A DNA stretch of 64,000 nt from Mycobacterium montefiorense (GTDB taxonomy: Bacteria > Actinomycetota > Actinomycetes > Mycobacteriales > Mycobacteriaceae), in assembly GCF_003112775.1 (NCBI RefSeq), contig NZ_BFCH01000017.1, positions 442,938-506,937 on the forward strand, given 5' to 3'. A program made the position numbers and the translations under genes. Shown here one piece after another: positions 57,298 through 64,000 of the stretch (positions within the stretch are counted from its first letter, which is position 1; every line of letters starts with the position of its first letter). The notes beneath the pieces were generated by a model. It had not been told where the DNA came from. It searched no databases and was given only the letters and a program-made list of their open reading frames with translations.

Positions 57298-57684
57298 CTA
57301 GCGCCGGTCCTGGATAGACCGGATGATCTGGGTTGCGAGTTTGGGATCGGCCAGAAGTTGGTCGATCAGCGCGGTCAACACCTCTTGTCCGGTCACCCGG
57401 GCGACACCCAGGCGGTCGGCGGCTTCGCGCTGCCAGATGTCGAGGGCCCGGTGGGTGGCGGCCGGCAGGTCGACGGTGCGACGGGTCCGTTGGATGCGCG
57501 GCGCCTGCTCGCCTCCGGATCGTGATCGGGAATCTGCCGGCTCGGCGACTACTCGTTGAGGACGCGGCTGCCGAAAACCGGTGAGACGCTCGGTTGGTGT
57601 TGCGTCTCCGGAGGGTGACGTGGCGGACATCTGCGCGCGAAACGCGCTGGCATCGGGCCCGGCGTGGTCGGGGTTGAAGCTCAC
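57298..57684 (-). CDS. Ribbon-helix-helix-like DNA-binding protein (ParG/CopG-like), orphan
   Basis: 128-residue basic protein. The first 65 residues are low-complexity, rich in Arg, Pro, Ser and Ala. The last 60 fit a ribbon-helix-helix fold: a beta strand RRTVDLPAATHRALD followed by two helices (RALDIWQREAADRLG and TGQEVLTALIDQLLAD). This layout, a disordered basic tail plus a C-terminal RHH domain, resembles ParG-type plasmid partition and regulator proteins. Start GTG 57684. No ParA ATPase or toxin gene adjoins. Direct and inverted AATCAGTA repeats lie upstream, consistent with autoregulation or a centromere-like site. Confidence 0.65.
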   Translation of the reverse strand: MSFNPDHAGPDASAFRAQMSATSPSGDATPTERLTGFRQPRPQRVVAEPADSRSRSGGEQAPRIQRTRRTVDLPAATHRALDIWQREAADRLGVARVTGQEVLTALIDQLLADPKLATQIIRSIQDRR

Positions 57685-57712
57685 TGAGGCGACCGTCCCT
57701 CCCGCGGGTGCA

Positions 57713-57755
57713 AATCAGTAAATCAGTACTTACGTTCGCACGTTATCTACTGATT
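57713..57755. repeat. AATCAGTA repeat cluster upstream of the RHH gene
   Basis: AATCAGTA occurs twice in tandem (57713-57720, 57721-57728) and once inverted (TACTGATT, 57748-57755). RHH proteins typically bind such 7-8 bp units. The inner hexamer TCAGTA returns at 58002, 58026, 58034 and 58086. Confidence 0.65.
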
Positions 57756-57866
57756 GTCTCACTGACACCAGCGTAAGTCGCGGCGCACAACGTCGGGTGT
57801 CACCGCCCGACCGTACTCGGCGTGGGTGTGCCTGGCGCTGACCTGGGGCTCTACCAGGAGAAATTC

Positions 57867-57890
57867 ATGGCATTTGCTATAGATAAATAG
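57867..57890 (+). other. Seven-codon mini-ORF with a strong ribosome binding site
   Basis: AGGAG, 6 nt, ATG, then GCA TTT GCT ATA GAT AAA and TAG. The excellent start signal followed by an almost immediate stop lies where the sequence changes from GC-rich to AT-rich. It could be a truncated gene start at an insertion junction or a leader peptide. Confidence 0.35.
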
Positions 57891-58260
57891 ATGCATGCGC
57901 GTCGGGCCATGCTATCTCTAGCATTAACTTGCCAGTATTCGTCACAAAAAGTGGCAATCAATCATTAATTAAGTGATTGCAGCGACGTGCAAATGCGGAT
58001 CTACTGAAGCGCAATAATGCGTATCTCAGTACTTCAGTATAGCTAGTACATGCAGTACAAATGCTGGCTTCAGCGGACACTGATCTCAGTATTGGCAGAT
58101 ATTCTGAATGCCACAAGTAAGTACTTCTGGATATGCGATCCGGCGATACGCGAATATGACAGTCAGTTTTGACAGATCTACGCCGCCTGACATCAAATTC
58201 ACAGCACGAATTAGCCCTACTTCTATTGTTTGCCTAGTTATTTATGCGTAGCGTTCGAGA
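57891..58260. other. AT-rich island between the RHH gene and the His/Gly-rich gene
   Basis: By my count 57901-58260 is about 44 percent GC, against well over 60 percent around it. No long gene fits. It holds four more TCAGTA/TACTGA hexamers (58002, 58026, 58034, 58086), two ATCTCAGTA copies exactly 60 bp apart, and an inverted repeat GCAATCA/TGATTGC (57954-57980) around TTAATTAA. AAATTCA appears at 57861 and 58195, near both ends. Foreign origin and a regulatory or partition role are inferred. Confidence 0.55.
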
Positions 58261-58297
58261 TGTCGGGGAAATGAGGTCTCGGAAGGAGCTCACCAAG

Positions 58298-58612
58298 ATG
58301 AATTCACTGCGATCGATCCGCGGCGCGGTGGCCGGCGCACTGCTGTTCGGCGGCGCCCCTGCGGCGCAGGCCGCGCCGGCGCCCGCTCTCACTACAGGTT
58401 TCGCAACTGCCGGACCGCACGGCGACGTGCCGCTCGGTCCTGGCGTCCTTCCGGACCGGCCCGGTTGGGGCCACGGAGGCTGGGGTCACGGTGGCCGGGG
58501 CCACGGCGGCGGCTGGGGCCGCGGCTGGGGTCACCACGGTTGGGGTCACCACGGTTGGGGTCGCGGTGGCTGGGGCTGGGGCCACGGAGGCTTCTGGCGC
58601 CCGTGGTTCTGA
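58298..58612 (+). CDS. Secreted His/Gly/Trp-rich repeat protein
   Basis: 104-residue protein with a signal peptide (SIRGAVAGALLFGG core, likely cut after AQA). A short linker follows, and the C-terminal half is almost only Gly, His, Trp and Arg in units such as GWGHGG and GWGHHG. The histidine density suggests metal binding outside the cell. Similar mycobacterial proteins have been labelled sulfur-globule-like on composition alone. GGAAGGAG lies 9 nt before ATG 58298. The upstream AT-rich island may contain its promoter and RHH-binding sites. A hairpin terminator follows. Confidence 0.75.
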   Translation: MNSLRSIRGAVAGALLFGGAPAAQAAPAPALTTGFATAGPHGDVPLGPGVLPDRPGWGHGGWGHGGRGHGGGWGRGWGHHGWGHHGWGRGGWGWGHGGFWRPWF

Positions 58613-58690
58613 GCCGCCATAGGCGCGGGATCGGCCAGCCTCGTCCTGCCAGAGTTACTGGCTGGCCGGCCCGCTGTTAAGGGGGGTGAA

Positions 58691-58723
58691 CCACGCCGGT
58701 CTGACAATCTCAGGCCGGCGTGG
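58691..58723 (+). terminator. Hairpin downstream of the His/Gly-rich gene
   Basis: CCACGCCGG pairs with CCGGCGTGG (9 bp), and an outer GGGG/CCCC pairing may extend it. The T-tract is lacking, so strength is uncertain. Confidence 0.5.
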
Positions 58724-58740
58724 CCCCCACTCCACAAACA

Positions 58741-58778
58741 TCCATGCCGACCCGGGACCGGCCCCGGGTCGGCATGGA
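58741..58778. terminator. Bidirectional terminator between the His/Gly-rich gene and fadE6
   Basis: TCCATGCCGACCCGGG pairs perfectly over 16 bp with CCCGGGTCGGCATGGA around a 6-nt loop, followed by TTTGTTT on the plus strand. It ends 5 nt from the fadE6 stop and suits both convergent genes. Confidence 0.8.
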
Positions 58779-58783
58779 TTTGT

Positions 58784-60958
58784 TTACGGGTCGCGGGGCA
58801 GGCCCAGCAATCGCTCGGCGATGATGTTGAGCTGTACTTCCGAGGTGCCGCCATAGATGGTGGTGGCCCGGCTGGCCAGCAGGTACTCGCCCCACTTGCC
58901 GGCCAACTGATCGGGGTCTCCGATCGCGGCGTCGGTGCCGAACGACGACACCGCGAATTCCGCGTAGCCCTGGCCGGTGCGCATCGACAACAGCTTCGAG
59001 ATCGCCGCCGACGGCATGGCGTCACCGCCGGCCAGCGTCAACAGCGTCGAGCGCAGGTTCAGCACCTTGGCGGCATGCCCCTCGGCGATCAACTGTCCGG
59101 CCCGGTGTTGGGAGACCTGATCGAACTGGCCGTCGCGAACGAACTCGACGAATTGGGGAAGAGTGGCCAGGAAATTCGCGTCGCTGCTGCCGATCGACAC
59201 CCGCTCGGCGGTCAGCGTGTTGCGGCTGACCTCCCAGCCGCGGTTGACCTCGCCCAGCACGCACTCGTCGGGCACAAACACGTCGTCGATGTAGACGGTG
59301 TTGAACATCGCGTTCCCGGTGAGCTCACGCAGCGGCTTGACCGTCACACCTTCGCTGCGCATGTCGAGCAGGAAGTAGGTGATGCCGTTGTGCTTGGGAG
59401 CCGACGGGTCCGTCCGGGCCAGCAGCGCACCCCACTGCGAGTACTGCGCGGCGGTGGTCCAAATCTTCTGGCCGGTAATGCGCCAGCCGCCGTCGGCCCG
59501 GGTTGCCTTCGTGCTCAGCCCGGCCAGATCCGAGCCGGCGCCGGGCTCGGAGAACAGCTGGCACCAGATCATCTCGCCGCGCAAGGTCGGCGGCAGGAAA
59601 CGTTGCTTTTGCTCCTCTGTTCCGAACGCGACGATGGACGGGATGATCCAGGCGGCGATGCCGACCTGCGGCCGCTTGACCCGGCCGGTGGCGAACTCCT
59701 GGGCGATAATGATCTGCTCGATCGGGTTCGCCGCCCGGCCCCACGGTTTGGGTAGATATGGCAGCCCCCACCCGGCTTCGGCGATCGCGATCGTGCGCTG
59801 CTCGCGTTCCATGGCCTTGAGGGCCGCGACCTCGGCCCGGATCTCGGCCCGCAGCTCTTCGGTTTCGGGATCCAGGTCGATGTCCACCGCCCGCATCCCG
59901 GTGGTGGTCGCGGTGTTGACCACCTTCTGCGGGTAGTCGGCGCCGCGACCGAAGCAGGCGGCCAGCATCAGCGCCCGGCGGTAGTAGACGCCTGTGTCGT
60001 GCTCCCAGGTGTAACCGATGCCGCCGTGCACCTGGATGCAGTCCTGTGTGCATCGCTGGGCGGCGGCCGGTGCCAGCGTCGCGGCCACCGCGGCGGCGAA
60101 CTCCACGTCCGGCGACGCCTCGTCGATCGCACGCGCCGCGTCCCACACCGCCGCGGTTGCCCGCTCGGTATCGGCGATCATCTCCGCGCACTTGTGCTTG
60201 ATGGCCTGGAACTGACCGATCGGCCTGCCGAACTGTTCCCTGATCTTGGCGTACTCCGACGCCGTATCGGTCGCCCAGCGGGCCACACCGATCGCCTCGG
60301 CGGACAGCAGCGTCGACATCAACGCGTAGGCGGTGGTCACGGTCAGGCTGCTCAGCAGGGCATCGTCGCCGACCTCGACGGCGTCGGCCCGCACGTGCGC
60401 GATGGGCCGCAGCGGGTCCAGGCTTTTCACCGGCTCGATCTCGAGCTGGTCGGCGCGCAGCACCACCCACTCGTCGCCGCTGTCGATCGCCACCGGGAGC
60501 ACCAACACCGAGGCCTGTGCCGCGGCGGGGACCGCACGAACCTCGCCACGGATCACCAGCGCGTCGCCCTTGCGGGTGGCGGTCAATCCGGAGTCCAGGG
60601 CATAGGCGGCTATGGCCCCGCCCGACGCCAGCTCGGCGAGCACCTTGGCCTGCGGGTCATGCGCGGCGATCAGCGCACTGGCGATCGCCGACGGCACGAA
60701 CGGCCCGGGTACGGCGCCGTAGCCGAACTCGGCCAGCACGATGGACAGCTCGAGGAGGCCGAAGCCCTGCCCGCCGACGGATTCGGACAGGTGAACGCCC
60801 TGCAGACCCTGTTCGGCGGCCGCCTGCCAGTATGGCGGCGGGTTCTCGATCGGGGTCTCCATGGCCGCGTGTAGCACCTCTGACGGCGAGACACGCGCCA
60901 CCAGGGACCGCACTGAGTCCGCTAGGTCTTGATGCTCAGGATTTATTGCGATCGGCAT
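58784..60958 (-). CDS. fadE6: Double-length acyl-CoA dehydrogenase FadE6
   Basis: 724-residue protein (Rv0271c) built from two acyl-CoA dehydrogenase modules. The N-terminal module (about 1-370) includes AKIREQFGRPIGQFQAIKH and VHGGIGYTWEHDTGVYYRRA. The C-terminal module (about 375-724) includes FSEPGAGSDLAGLSTKATRA and the ending YGGTSEVQLNIIAERLLGLP. Heterodimer-like fused forms occur in mycobacterial sterol and lipid catabolism. ATG 60958 has GGAAGG 6 nt upstream. Last gene of a run tetR-hydrolase-dehydrogenase-fadE6. Confidence 0.93.
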   Translation of the reverse strand: MPIAINPEHQDLADSVRSLVARVSPSEVLHAAMETPIENPPPYWQAAAEQGLQGVHLSESVGGQGFGLLELSIVLAEFGYGAVPGPFVPSAIASALIAAHDPQAKVLAELASGGAIAAYALDSGLTATRKGDALVIRGEVRAVPAAAQASVLVLPVAIDSGDEWVVLRADQLEIEPVKSLDPLRPIAHVRADAVEVGDDALLSSLTVTTAYALMSTLLSAEAIGVARWATDTASEYAKIREQFGRPIGQFQAIKHKCAEMIADTERATAAVWDAARAIDEASPDVEFAAAVAATLAPAAAQRCTQDCIQVHGGIGYTWEHDTGVYYRRALMLAACFGRGADYPQKVVNTATTTGMRAVDIDLDPETEELRAEIRAEVAALKAMEREQRTIAIAEAGWGLPYLPKPWGRAANPIEQIIIAQEFATGRVKRPQVGIAAWIIPSIVAFGTEEQKQRFLPPTLRGEMIWCQLFSEPGAGSDLAGLSTKATRADGGWRITGQKIWTTAAQYSQWGALLARTDPSAPKHNGITYFLLDMRSEGVTVKPLRELTGNAMFNTVYIDDVFVPDECVLGEVNRGWEVSRNTLTAERVSIGSSDANFLATLPQFVEFVRDGQFDQVSQHRAGQLIAEGHAAKVLNLRSTLLTLAGGDAMPSAAISKLLSMRTGQGYAEFAVSSFGTDAAIGDPDQLAGKWGEYLLASRATTIYGGTSEVQLNIIAERLLGLPRDP

Positions 60959-61009
60959 TGGTCGCCTTCCCATGCGTTCGGGGCTTGTTTCGGCCAAGCA
61001 CTGATCAAT

Positions 61010-61981
61010 CTAATAACCGGTGGGTTGGTTGACCACATTGGCCAGGGGCTCGCCGTCGTGCAGGCGCCGGCAGTTACCGATGGCCTCGACCAGATAGCGC
61101 CGCATCGTGTCGGCCGTGTACCAGGTGACGTGCGGTGTCAGCACCACGTTGTCCAGATCGAACAGCGGATTGTCCGGCGCCACCGGCTCGACCTCGAATA
61201 CGTCGAGCCCCGCTGCCGCCAGCCTCCCGTCGCGCAGCGCGACGAACAGTGCGCTTTCATTGACGACGGGTCCACGTGACGTATTGACCAGCACTGCGCT
61301 GGGCTTCATCAAGGCGATCGCATCCCGATTGAGCAGATGATGGGTGTTGGCTGTCAACGGTAGGTGCAGCGAGACTATGTCGCTAACGGCCAGCAGTTCG
61401 GGCAGCGGCACCCAGCCGGGAAGCCCGTCGTCGCGGGTGCTGGTGTGCACCACGGTGGCTCCCATCGCGCCGACGAAGGCGGCGACCCGCTTGGCGATAT
61501 TCCCGTAGCCCACCAGGCCGACGGTGCAGCCGCCGATGTCGCGGACCGTCTCACCAAGTCCGGGATCCGACGGCCAGCCGCGCCCCTGCCGGGTGGCGCG
61601 ATCCAGCGCCGGCAGCCTGCGCAGCGCGGCGAGCATCAACAGCACCGTTCCCTCGGCCACCGACGGCGCATTGGCGCCCGGCATGTTGGCGACAGCGATG
61701 CCGCGTTCCGTCGCCGCCTCGATGTCGACGGTGTTCACTCCGGCCCCGAGTTTGTGCACCAGCCGCAGCCGTTTGCCACGGCGAAGGTCCGCGCCTGACA
61801 ACGGTCGTAGTACGTGCCAAATCACGTCGGCTTCGGGCAATTCACGGTAGAAGTCGGTGTCGTCATCGGCGGCACACCATCGAATGTCAAGCCAATTTGC
61901 TTCGGCAGCAAGGAAATCGAGGACTTTGTCGCCGGGGACGAAGTGGGCGAGAACTCTCAGTGCCACCGCTTGCTGATCCAC
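61010..61981 (-). CDS. D-2-hydroxyacid dehydrogenase family protein
   Basis: 323-residue NAD-dependent dehydrogenase. Rossmann motif VGLVGYGNIAKRVAAF is near 155. The catalytic Arg is in NTSRGPVVNE, Glu in DVFEVEPV and His in TPHVTW, the full triad of the family. It interconverts 2-oxo and D-2-hydroxy acids; substrate unknown. It starts at GTG 61981, overlapping the upstream hydrolase gene by 25 nt; GTG 61966 would cut the overlap to 10 nt. It is inserted between the Rv0272c and fadE6 orthologues, absent there in M. tuberculosis. Confidence 0.86.
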   Translation of the reverse strand: MDQQAVALRVLAHFVPGDKVLDFLAAEANWLDIRWCAADDDTDFYRELPEADVIWHVLRPLSGADLRRGKRLRLVHKLGAGVNTVDIEAATERGIAVANMPGANAPSVAEGTVLLMLAALRRLPALDRATRQGRGWPSDPGLGETVRDIGGCTVGLVGYGNIAKRVAAFVGAMGATVVHTSTRDDGLPGWVPLPELLAVSDIVSLHLPLTANTHHLLNRDAIALMKPSAVLVNTSRGPVVNESALFVALRDGRLAAAGLDVFEVEPVAPDNPLFDLDNVVLTPHVTWYTADTMRRYLVEAIGNCRRLHDGEPLANVVNQPTGY

Positions 61982-63090
61982 CTGGCGATGGTATCCGCCT
62001 GCTCGCTGCGCGCGCCCGGGGTGGTGAAGTAGTGGTCGCTGTCGATCGATACCTGTGACTTGTCGGTGCCGGCGAGTGCGTCGTGGATGCGTTGGGCGTC
62101 AGATGGAAAAACTCCGGTGTCGGCCTCGGCGTTGATCACCAGGGCCGGGCAGCTGATCCGGCTCAGGTGTGGCTCGGCCCGGGTTTGCGCCGTCCGCAAA
62201 CTCCACATACCCAGCCAGCTCCGCAGGGTGCAGAATGCGGCGATGCCCTGCGCGGAGCGGTTGGCCTTCGCCGGCACGCCCGCGTAGCACTGGTTGGCTG
62301 CGCGCTTGGTGGGCTCGATGCTGGGATCGACCATGCGGGGGTCGGCCCAGGTTCGCATGACCGAGAACGGGCGGTCGGAAAACCCCGCAGCGCGAACACG
62401 TTTGAGCTCCGTCTCGGCCCAGTCGGTAATGGCGTGGTTGCGTGCGGTCTGCGCCGCGCGGTAGCGCGCGACGAAGTCCGGCGAATACGGCGGACCATTG
62501 ACCTCGTCGAACAGATCGAGGTCGGGATCGGTAGCGACGGGATCGTTTTCGTCGACGACGGACGCGTCCATCCAAGCCGTCAGCACCTCCGGGCGTCCGG
62601 GATGAGCCGCGGTGGCGACATAGCCGTCGGCAGGGAGCAACTCCGTCAGCCCGGCCGCCGGGCGCATGCCCTGCAGCGGGGTCACATTCGGGTCGACGGC
62701 CTGCGAGTGATAGGCGGCCATCAACGAACCTCCTCCTGAATTACCCAGCAGCACAACGGTATCGACACCCTGAACTTCGCGCAGCCAGCGCACCCCGACG
62801 CCGATGTCGACCAGCGCGTGGTCGAGCAGGAAGTTGGATTCGAAGCCGCGGAACCTGGTGTTCCAGCCGAGAAATCCGATGCCCCGGATGGCCATGTAGT
62901 CGGCGAGATAGTGCTCGGAGAAGTCGATTTGATAATGCGCGGCGATCATCGCCACCTTCGGCTTGCGTCCCACGCCGCGGTGGTACAGCCCCTGGCACGG
63001 ATGCCCGCCGGCGCCAGCCCGCTCGGCAGTGCGCGACGGCAAGCCGACGAACTCGCGGACAACGCCGGTACTGCCGCTATTCGGCGTCAA
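61957..63090 (-). CDS. Alpha/beta hydrolase (Rv0272c-like)
   Basis: 377 residues, as in Rv0272c. The nucleophile elbow GNSGGGS lies near 116-122 with the preceding strand DTVVLLGN. The acid is probably Asp in LVINAEADTGVFPSDA and the base His in SIDSDHYF. An esterase or thioesterase role is likely; substrate unknown. It starts at TTG 63090, only one base after the tetR stop, so the two are read together. The 3' end overlaps the dehydrogenase gene. Confidence 0.83.
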   Translation of the reverse strand: MTPNSGSTGVVREFVGLPSRTAERAGAGGHPCQGLYHRGVGRKPKVAMIAAHYQIDFSEHYLADYMAIRGIGFLGWNTRFRGFESNFLLDHALVDIGVGVRWLREVQGVDTVVLLGNSGGGSLMAAYHSQAVDPNVTPLQGMRPAAGLTELLPADGYVATAAHPGRPEVLTAWMDASVVDENDPVATDPDLDLFDEVNGPPYSPDFVARYRAAQTARNHAITDWAETELKRVRAAGFSDRPFSVMRTWADPRMVDPSIEPTKRAANQCYAGVPAKANRSAQGIAAFCTLRSWLGMWSLRTAQTRAEPHLSRISCPALVINAEADTGVFPSDAQRIHDALAGTDKSQVSIDSDHYFTTPGARSEQADTIARWISKRWH

Positions 63091-63091
63091 T

Positions 63092-63730
63092 TCAGCGACC
63101 TTCCTTCGTGTAGATCGCCCGGTAGTAGATGTTGGCGAGGGTTTGGATGCACGCCTGGTCGTCGAGCTCGTCTGTCCCGGCCCGGCTGACCTGGATGTAG
63201 CAGAACTGGTTGAACATCGCCACGATCGCCTCGGCGATCAGCTGCGGGTCGTCGCCGGAGCAAAACCCTTTGGTTTGGGCGCGCCGGACCGTCTCTGCAA
63301 TGAAAGAGATTGGGATTTCGCAGATTTCGGCCCAATACTGCGCGAAGTCGTCGTTGACCATCGCCAGCTGAGAAACGCTGGTCACCTCGGCGAGCCGGTT
63401 GCGGTAGGTGTGCCAGTGCGCGGTCGCCGCCTCATGGGCGCGTTGCCGGTTGGACAAACCGTGGCCGGTGACTGAGCGTGCGCGCTCATTGGCCTCGTCG
63501 CGGAAGCGCAGTGCCCACTGGCGGACCATCGCCTCTTTGGAGTCGTAATAGTTGTAGAAGGATGCCGGCGAGCGGCCCGCTTCCGCGGCGATGTCGGCGA
63601 TGGTCGTCGCCAGGATTCCCTTGCGCGCGATGACCGTTCGCGCCGCTGCGTCGATCGCTGCCTGCGTGCGCCTGCCGCGGTGGGTCGGGAACTCGGCCGG
63701 TCGGCCGTTGGACTCCGCCGCGATCGACAT
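63092..63730 (-). CDS. TetR family regulator (Rv0273c-like)
   Basis: 212-residue TetR repressor. Helix-turn-helix at about residues 20-65 (RRTQAAIDAAARTVIARKG, then IAAEAGRSPASFYNYYDSKE). The C-terminus is helical. ATG 63730 has GAGGAA upstream; GTG 63745 is an alternative. It heads the run hydrolase-dehydrogenase-fadE6 and is divergent from the VOC gene. A 14-bp-arm palindrome lies immediately upstream and is the likely operator controlling both directions. Confidence 0.88.
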   Translation of the reverse strand: MSIAAESNGRPAEFPTHRGRRTQAAIDAAARTVIARKGILATTIADIAAEAGRSPASFYNYYDSKEAMVRQWALRFRDEANERARSVTGHGLSNRQRAHEAATAHWHTYRNRLAEVTSVSQLAMVNDDFAQYWAEICEIPISFIAETVRRAQTKGFCSGDDPQLIAEAIVAMFNQFCYIQVSRAGTDELDDQACIQTLANIYYRAIYTKEGR

Positions 63731-63751
63731 CTGAGCATTCCTCACCCTGGA

Positions 63752-63785
63752 GCAAAACTGAATCTGATGTTAGATTCAGTTTTGC
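63752..63785. promoter_or_regulatory. Divergent TetR operator with 14-bp arms
   Basis: GCAAAACTGAATCT, spacer GATGTT, then AGATTCAGTTTTGC: a perfect 14-bp inverted repeat centred 38 nt from the tetR start and 55 nt from the VOC gene start. Confidence 0.75.
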
Positions 63786-63823
63786 ATCTTGGCCAGGCCC
63801 AAACGGTCGATCGGAGCTGCAAC

Positions 63824-64000
63824 GTGATCAAGCCGAACAACACCAACTCCGAGTTCGAACTGGGCGGCATCAACCATGTTGCGCTGGTGTGTTCCGACAT
63901 GGCCCGCACCGTGGACTTCTACAGCAACATCCTCGGCATGCCGTTGATCAAATCGCTTGATATGCCGGGCGGTGCGGGGCAGCACTTCTTCTTCGATGCC
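63824..64000 (+). CDS. Vicinal oxygen chelate (glyoxalase/dioxygenase fold) protein, 5' part
   Basis: First 59 residues of a VOC superfamily protein (Rv0274-like), running off the window. GGINHVALVCSDMARTVDFY is the typical first beta-alpha-beta unit; His in the NHVAL segment is a usual metal ligand. The family includes glyoxalases and extradiol dioxygenases, so the reaction cannot be fixed. GTG 63824 has GGAG 8 nt upstream. Divergent from the TetR-hydrolase operon and sharing its operator. Confidence 0.82.
   Translation, partial: MIKPNNTNSEFELGGINHVALVCSDMARTVDFYSNILGMPLIKSLDMPGGAGQHFFFDA

Overview
The window is chromosomal DNA of a slow-growing Mycobacterium. It is GC-rich, rich in lipid-metabolism genes, and runs in the same order as the M. 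tuberculosis stretch I know as Rv0232 to Rv0274. Ortholog names rest on remembered protein families and gene order; no search was run. I see no rRNA, tRNA, CRISPR array, PE/PPE gene or insertion sequence. The species cannot be fixed from the sequence alone.

Layout. 1-17 kb: a LAL-type regulator, then TetR and R2lox (Rv0232-Rv0233) and gabD1. After these comes a block that M. tuberculosis lacks here: a ThDP acetolactate-synthase-like enzyme, a LysR regulator, NAD formate dehydrogenase, a second R2lox, a cyclase/NB-ARC/LuxR regulator, a P450 and a hotdog protein. 16-25.9 kb: an LMF-like membrane protein, aftD, three tandem small DUF2613-like proteins, lpqI, TetR and a ClC transporter. 25.9-31.7 kb: htdX-fabG4, fadA2 and fadE5, with matching operators at two promoters. 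31.9-39.9 kb: a 2OG oxygenase coupled to a flavin reductase, the sdh1 operon, Rv0250c, a PEP-mutase-like protein, an HxlR/DUF302 pair and hsp20 (acr2). 40-49 kb: nirB (a pseudogene here), nirD, siroheme genes and two narK-type transporters. The cobU-cobQ1-PPE2 genes expected after nirD are absent. 49-52.3 kb: AAC(2'), PxpC/PxpB and a Tat lipoprotein. Next is a regulator remnant where oplA/narU would be expected. 52.5-64 kb: a PolD-type polymerase, fadD2, an FprA-like reductase under an IdeR box, an AT-rich island with a ribbon-helix-helix gene and a His/Gly/Trp-rich secreted protein, then fadE6, a 2-hydroxyacid dehydrogenase, a hydrolase, TetR and the start of a VOC protein.

The main themes are acyl-CoA and envelope lipid metabolism, redox enzymes (R2lox, SDH, FprA, FDH) and nitrogen metabolism. 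The nitrite reductase large subunit carries a frameshift and an in-frame stop, while the small subunit, the siroheme genes and two transporters remain. The least explained segment is 57.3-58.6 kb: an orphan DNA-binding protein beside a roughly 44 percent GC region in which a short hexamer occurs seven times.
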